Shown here piece by piece: positions 53,853 to 54,218 of a stretch of DNA of 54,218 bases. The notes below the pieces were generated by a model. That model was not told the DNA's origin. It did not search any database and saw only the letters and a program-made list of their open reading frames with translations. Within the stretch, counting starts at the first letter, position 1. Every line of letters starts with the position of its first letter. The DNA is from Gammaproteobacteria bacterium (GTDB lineage: Bacteria; Pseudomonadota; Gammaproteobacteria; UBA6429; Thiohalophilaceae). The DNA is taken from NCBI GenBank assembly GCA_024641475.1, contig JAHECZ010000016.1, positions 1 through 54,218 on the forward strand. Reading direction: 5' to 3'. A program made the translations under genes and the position numbers.

Positions 53853-54218
53853 TCAGTTCCTCCAAGGTTTCACCCTTAAATTAACAAATTCTCGACCATG
53901 AACTATTTCGCCTGCGTCAATTCGGATCTTTGTTCCATACCACCACCAGTTGATGGTATGAAGTCATACTCTTGCTATTCTACCTCCGAATGAATTTTCC
54001 AAAATACGATTTGGGACAAAATTGGTGCATGTTCCGGCAAAGTCAAAACCATAACTGCCGTCCTTTGCCTCCATAAGGAAAGAGAACTCTCCTCCTGCCC
54101 GAGGATCAACATTAGCCTTGGTTGTATACTAATTGTCAGAGCCAGCATTCCACTGAATGATGTCATCCGCTGTCGGATAAACGCGCCAGACCTCATCGAT
54201 TGTTGCTGCAACGACGAT
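53853..54218 (-). pseudogene. SRPBCC/AHSA1-family protein, decayed, cut by window edge
   Basis: One minus frame from the window end reads AATIDEVWRVYPTADDIIQW, then NAGSDN, then a stop. It goes on with VDPRAGGEFSFLMEAKDGSY, GFDFAGTCTNFVPNRI and FGGRIARV, then another stop, then a poorly kept C-terminal part ending at 53853. This is the AHSA1/SRPBCC pattern, in which SDDW and RVEF usually stand where the two stops now are. The stops are TAG at 54129-54131 and TGA at 53964-53966. The frame is unbroken otherwise. The start lies beyond the window. Confidence 0.65.

Noticed and set aside
53975-54211. 78-codon minus frame at the right edge
   Set aside because: Out of frame with the SRPBCC relic, whose pattern is far better supported.
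1-54218. tRNA, rRNA and CRISPR arrays
   Set aside because: No cloverleaf-like tRNA pattern, rRNA sequence or evenly spaced direct repeats were seen.

Overview
The window looks like chromosomal DNA of a gammaproteobacterium of roughly balanced base composition. The guess rests on Sec and lipobox signals, Shine-Dalgarno sites, a MurI/Kup/DAACS housekeeping background and an imp-type type VI secretion (T6SS) gene order. Genus and species cannot be read from the sequence alone.

Positions 1-36814 are one large envelope locus built around a complete T6SS core, transcribed as two divergent operons from a gene-free region at 19505-20217. The minus operon reads FHA protein (TagH), TssJ, TssK, TssL, TssM, TagF, PppA phosphatase, PpkA kinase, a 58-codon gene, a TolQ/MotA-like proton channel, two ExbD/TolR proteins and a TonB-like protein with an AgmX/PglI C-terminal domain. 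A large Rhs protein with a swapped toxin tip follows at the left edge. The plus operon reads TssA, TssB, TssC, a second TssC-like protein (ImpD type), TssE, TssF, TssG, a Cys-rich lipoprotein, ClpV, and then a tail of three exported TPR proteins (two of them lipoproteins) and a small exported protein. Hcp, VgrG and PAAR genes are not in the window.

The most unusual aspect is that both T6SS operons end in genes that belong together as another machine. One has TolQ + TolR + TolR + AgmX/PglI at its tail, the other has periplasmic and outer-membrane TPR proteins. One TolQ with two TolR is the gene set of proton-driven Agl/Glt-type trans-envelope motors. One of the two TolR proteins has Asn where the proton-carrying Asp should be. 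The kinase/phosphatase/FHA trio and repeated Asp-x-Thr-x-x-Arg motifs in TssL and PpkA suggest phosphorylation control of assembly.

After a nested palindromic element (36813-37006) the rest is mixed. It holds Kup potassium uptake, an AhpD-like protein with a TetR repressor and two matching operator-like palindromes, and a DAACS symporter. Next comes the Anbu-associated cluster: alpha-E protein, circularly permuted ATP-grasp, Anbu proteasome-like hydrolase, transglutaminase/DUF2126 protein and zinc metallopeptidase. It is followed by a decayed norQ-norD relic, an MFS transporter, a GNAT acetyltransferase, a PsiE-like protein, MurI, a YciI-like protein, a small secreted protein and an SRPBCC pseudogene cut by the right edge.
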